From Leucobacter allii (GTDB taxonomy: Bacteria > Actinomycetota > Actinomycetes > Actinomycetales > Microbacteriaceae): a DNA stretch of 64,000 nt. The notes under the pieces were generated by a model. That model saw nothing but the letters and a program-made list of their open reading frames with translations. It ran no database searches and was not told where the DNA came from. The stretch lies in assembly GCF_022919155.1 (NCBI RefSeq), contig NZ_CP095045.1, positions 2,108,001-2,172,000 of the forward strand, given 5' to 3'. The position numbers were made by a program, and so were the translations under genes. The first letter of the stretch is position 1. Every line of letters starts with the position of its first letter. Below are positions 62,851 to 64,000 of the stretch, piece after piece.

Positions 62851-63748
62851 GCTTGTGCGGGTTCCGCATGAGGCGCACCGCGGTGACCGCCCCCGCCTCG
62901 ACCTCGACGGTCGCGACGCTCGCGATGCGCCCCTCGTCCCACAGCGCGAATCCGAGCCCGTCGGGGGTCTCCTGCTCGCGGAGCACCGTGCGCGGATGCT
63001 TGCGGAGGATGCCGAGCAGGAACCGTCCCACATGATCGTCGCCGCGGATCGGCTTGCGCGCGGCGGAGACGACCCCGCCGCCGTCGGAATGCAGCTCGAC
63101 TGCGGGATCGAGGACGGCGAGGAGCCCCGAGAGGTCGCCGCCGCGCGCGGCCTCGGCGAACGCCCGCACGACGGTGTCGTGCTCGGCGCGGCTCGCGCGA
63201 CGCGCACGGCGCTGCCGCACCCGGCGTCGTGCGGAGGACGCGAGTTGCCGGCATGCGGCCGGCGTGCGGCCCACGACGTCCGCGATCTCGCCGAAGGGCA
63301 TCGCGAACACGTCGTGGAGGACGAAGGCGACCCGTTCCGCGGGCGTCATCGATTCGAGCACGACGAGCAGCGCCGTGCTGACGGAATCGTCGAGTGCCGC
63401 CCGCTCGAGCGGGTCCTCGGTCGCGGACGCGCCCGCGGGGAAGGCGTGGGCGGGGACCGGCTCGGGCAGCCACGGGCCGACGTACCGCTCCCGCCGGTGC
63501 CTGGCCGAGTCGAGGACGTTCAGGCAGACGCGACCGGCGGCACGGGTGAGCCAGGCCCGCGGCACGCGGATCGCCTCGCGCTCGGCCTCGCTGAGCCGGT
63601 ACCACCGCACGTAGGTCTCCTGGACGGCGTCCTCGGCCTCGGCGATGGTGCCGAGCATCCGGAACGCCAGCGCCATAAGGTGCCGTCGCTCGCCCAGCAC
63701 CTCGGCGTCGATCGGGCTCGCGCGCCGCGAGGGTGCTTCACCGCTCAT
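62834..63748 (-). CDS. ECF41-type sigma factor (SigJ-like) with SnoaL-like extension
   Basis: 304 residues. Sigma2 (LMALAFRMLGTIAEAEDAVQETYVRWYRL), sigma4 (MTPAERVAFVLHDVFAMPFGEIADVVGRTPAACRQLASSARRRV), then a SnoaL-like domain of about 110 residues. All three ECF41 marks are present: WLPEP in the linker, HSDGGGVV in the extension and NPHKL near the end (NPDKL type). In this group the extension itself controls the activity and no separate anti-sigma factor is needed. The usual target is a neighbouring oxidoreductase/epimerase gene, here at 63931. GGAGGAGGAC precedes the ATG at 63748. Confidence 0.92.
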   Translation of the reverse strand: MSGEAPSRRASPIDAEVLGERRHLMALAFRMLGTIAEAEDAVQETYVRWYRLSEAEREAIRVPRAWLTRAAGRVCLNVLDSARHRRERYVGPWLPEPVPAHAFPAGASATEDPLERAALDDSVSTALLVVLESMTPAERVAFVLHDVFAMPFGEIADVVGRTPAACRQLASSARRRVRQRRARRASRAEHDTVVRAFAEAARGGDLSGLLAVLDPAVELHSDGGGVVSAARKPIRGDDHVGRFLLGILRKHPRTVLREQETPDGLGFALWDEGRIASVATVEVEAGAVTAVRLMRNPHKLTLWN

Positions 63749-63930
63749 GTCGTCGTCCTCCTCCCCCATCAGGACCGGACGGCGCCGCGGTGCGTCAGGC
63801 CGACGGTCCGCCGCCGGGCGATGCCGGCTCACATTCCCGGGGCCCGCGCGGTCCTGAAGGGTATGGAAGCCATCATCTCGCACCGCTGCCCGTCCCGTCC
63901 CGCATTCTCCCGCCTGACGGGGGTCGGACG

Positions 63931-64000
63931 ATGAGGCTCGCGGTCGCCGGGGCGACGGGCCAGCTCGGTCGCCGGGTCGCCGCGACGGCGGAGGACGCGG
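63931..64000 (+). CDS. NAD(P)-binding protein, NmrA/epimerase-like (start only)
   Basis: Only 23 residues before the window ends: MRLAVAGATGQLGRRVA, the N-terminal Rossmann motif GATGQLG of the NmrA/atypical SDR group. It is divergent from the ECF41 sigma gene; this kind of gene is the typical ECF41 target. The 182 bp gap between them has no clear consensus promoter to my eye. Confidence 0.72.
   Translation, partial: MRLAVAGATGQLGRRVAATAEDA

Noticed and set aside
60913..63207. Long minus-strand frame opposite the BCCT transporter
   Set aside because: Charged, low-complexity antisense reading of a membrane protein gene; the true gene has all BCCT motifs.

Overview
The window is very GC-rich (about 70% by eye), tightly packed, and rich in ATGA/TGATG start-stop overlaps. 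It encodes a mycothiol-linked formaldehyde dehydrogenase (MscR) and a SigK/RskA/DipZ/fasciclin block, so the host is a mycothiol-producing actinobacterium. The glmU-prs-tRNA-Gln order and general gene content suggest Microbacteriaceae (Leucobacter-like); that is inference, not something I could check. No rRNA, insertion sequence, phage or CRISPR array was seen. The region is chromosomal and mostly a mosaic of catabolic islands with their own regulators.

Layout. (1) 1-10.7 kb: a catabolic cassette with two paralogous aldo/keto reductases that lack the usual catalytic His, an SDR, a YtcJ-type amidohydrolase, a zinc alcohol dehydrogenase, two overlapping HSL-type esterases, a Bcr/CflA-type MFS exporter, an aldehyde dehydrogenase and an NTF2-like protein. 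(2) 10.8-13.3 kb: a DUF1801 protein and a DeaD-type RNA helicase with a long RGG tail. (3) 13.4-18.7 kb: a peptide/nickel-type ABC importer in which one permease and one ATPase are a single polypeptide. Its promoter element is almost identical to one in front of the alcohol dehydrogenase. (4) 19.0-27.5 kb: a homoprotocatechuate meta-cleavage cluster (hpaH, hpaI, a FAH-RraA fusion, a GntR regulator, hpaE, hpaD) followed by an APC permease; two matching operators sit about 20 bp before hpaH and before the fusion gene. (5) 27.5-31.4 kb: hutU-hutI, flanked by tandem repeats and long perfect hairpins. (6) 31.4-34.0 kb: prs, glmU and tRNA-Gln, housekeeping.

(7) 34.1-47.2 kb: regulators paired with enzymes: a MarR gene with a frameshift near its end, amidase/TetR, LysR/PLP decarboxylase-fold enzyme, ribA-MarR, an MHS transporter with an arginase-family hydrolase and PucR, and a glutaryl-CoA-dehydrogenase-like enzyme with TetR. 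(8) 47.2-49.0 kb: mscR and its MBL-fold partner. (9) 49.1-53.6 kb: the most striking locus, a 1003-residue protein joining a cytochrome P450, an adrenodoxin-reductase/FprA-type flavoprotein and a C-terminal flavodoxin. It is divergent from a LysR gene that is translationally coupled to a cytosolic HtaA-domain protein. (10) 53.6-56.8 kb: a divergent response regulator and a histidine kinase with a duplicated, apparently dead second half. (11) 56.8-60.9 kb: fasciclin lipoprotein, dipZ, sigK and rskA, with two opposed, near-identical SigK-like promoters between the first two. (12) 60.9-64.0 kb: a BCCT transporter, an ECF41 sigma factor and the start of its likely target, an NAD(P)-binding protein.

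Together the genes describe an organism that takes up and breaks down aromatic acids, amino acids and esters, and has a self-contained P450 redox enzyme that is probably induced by its own substrate.
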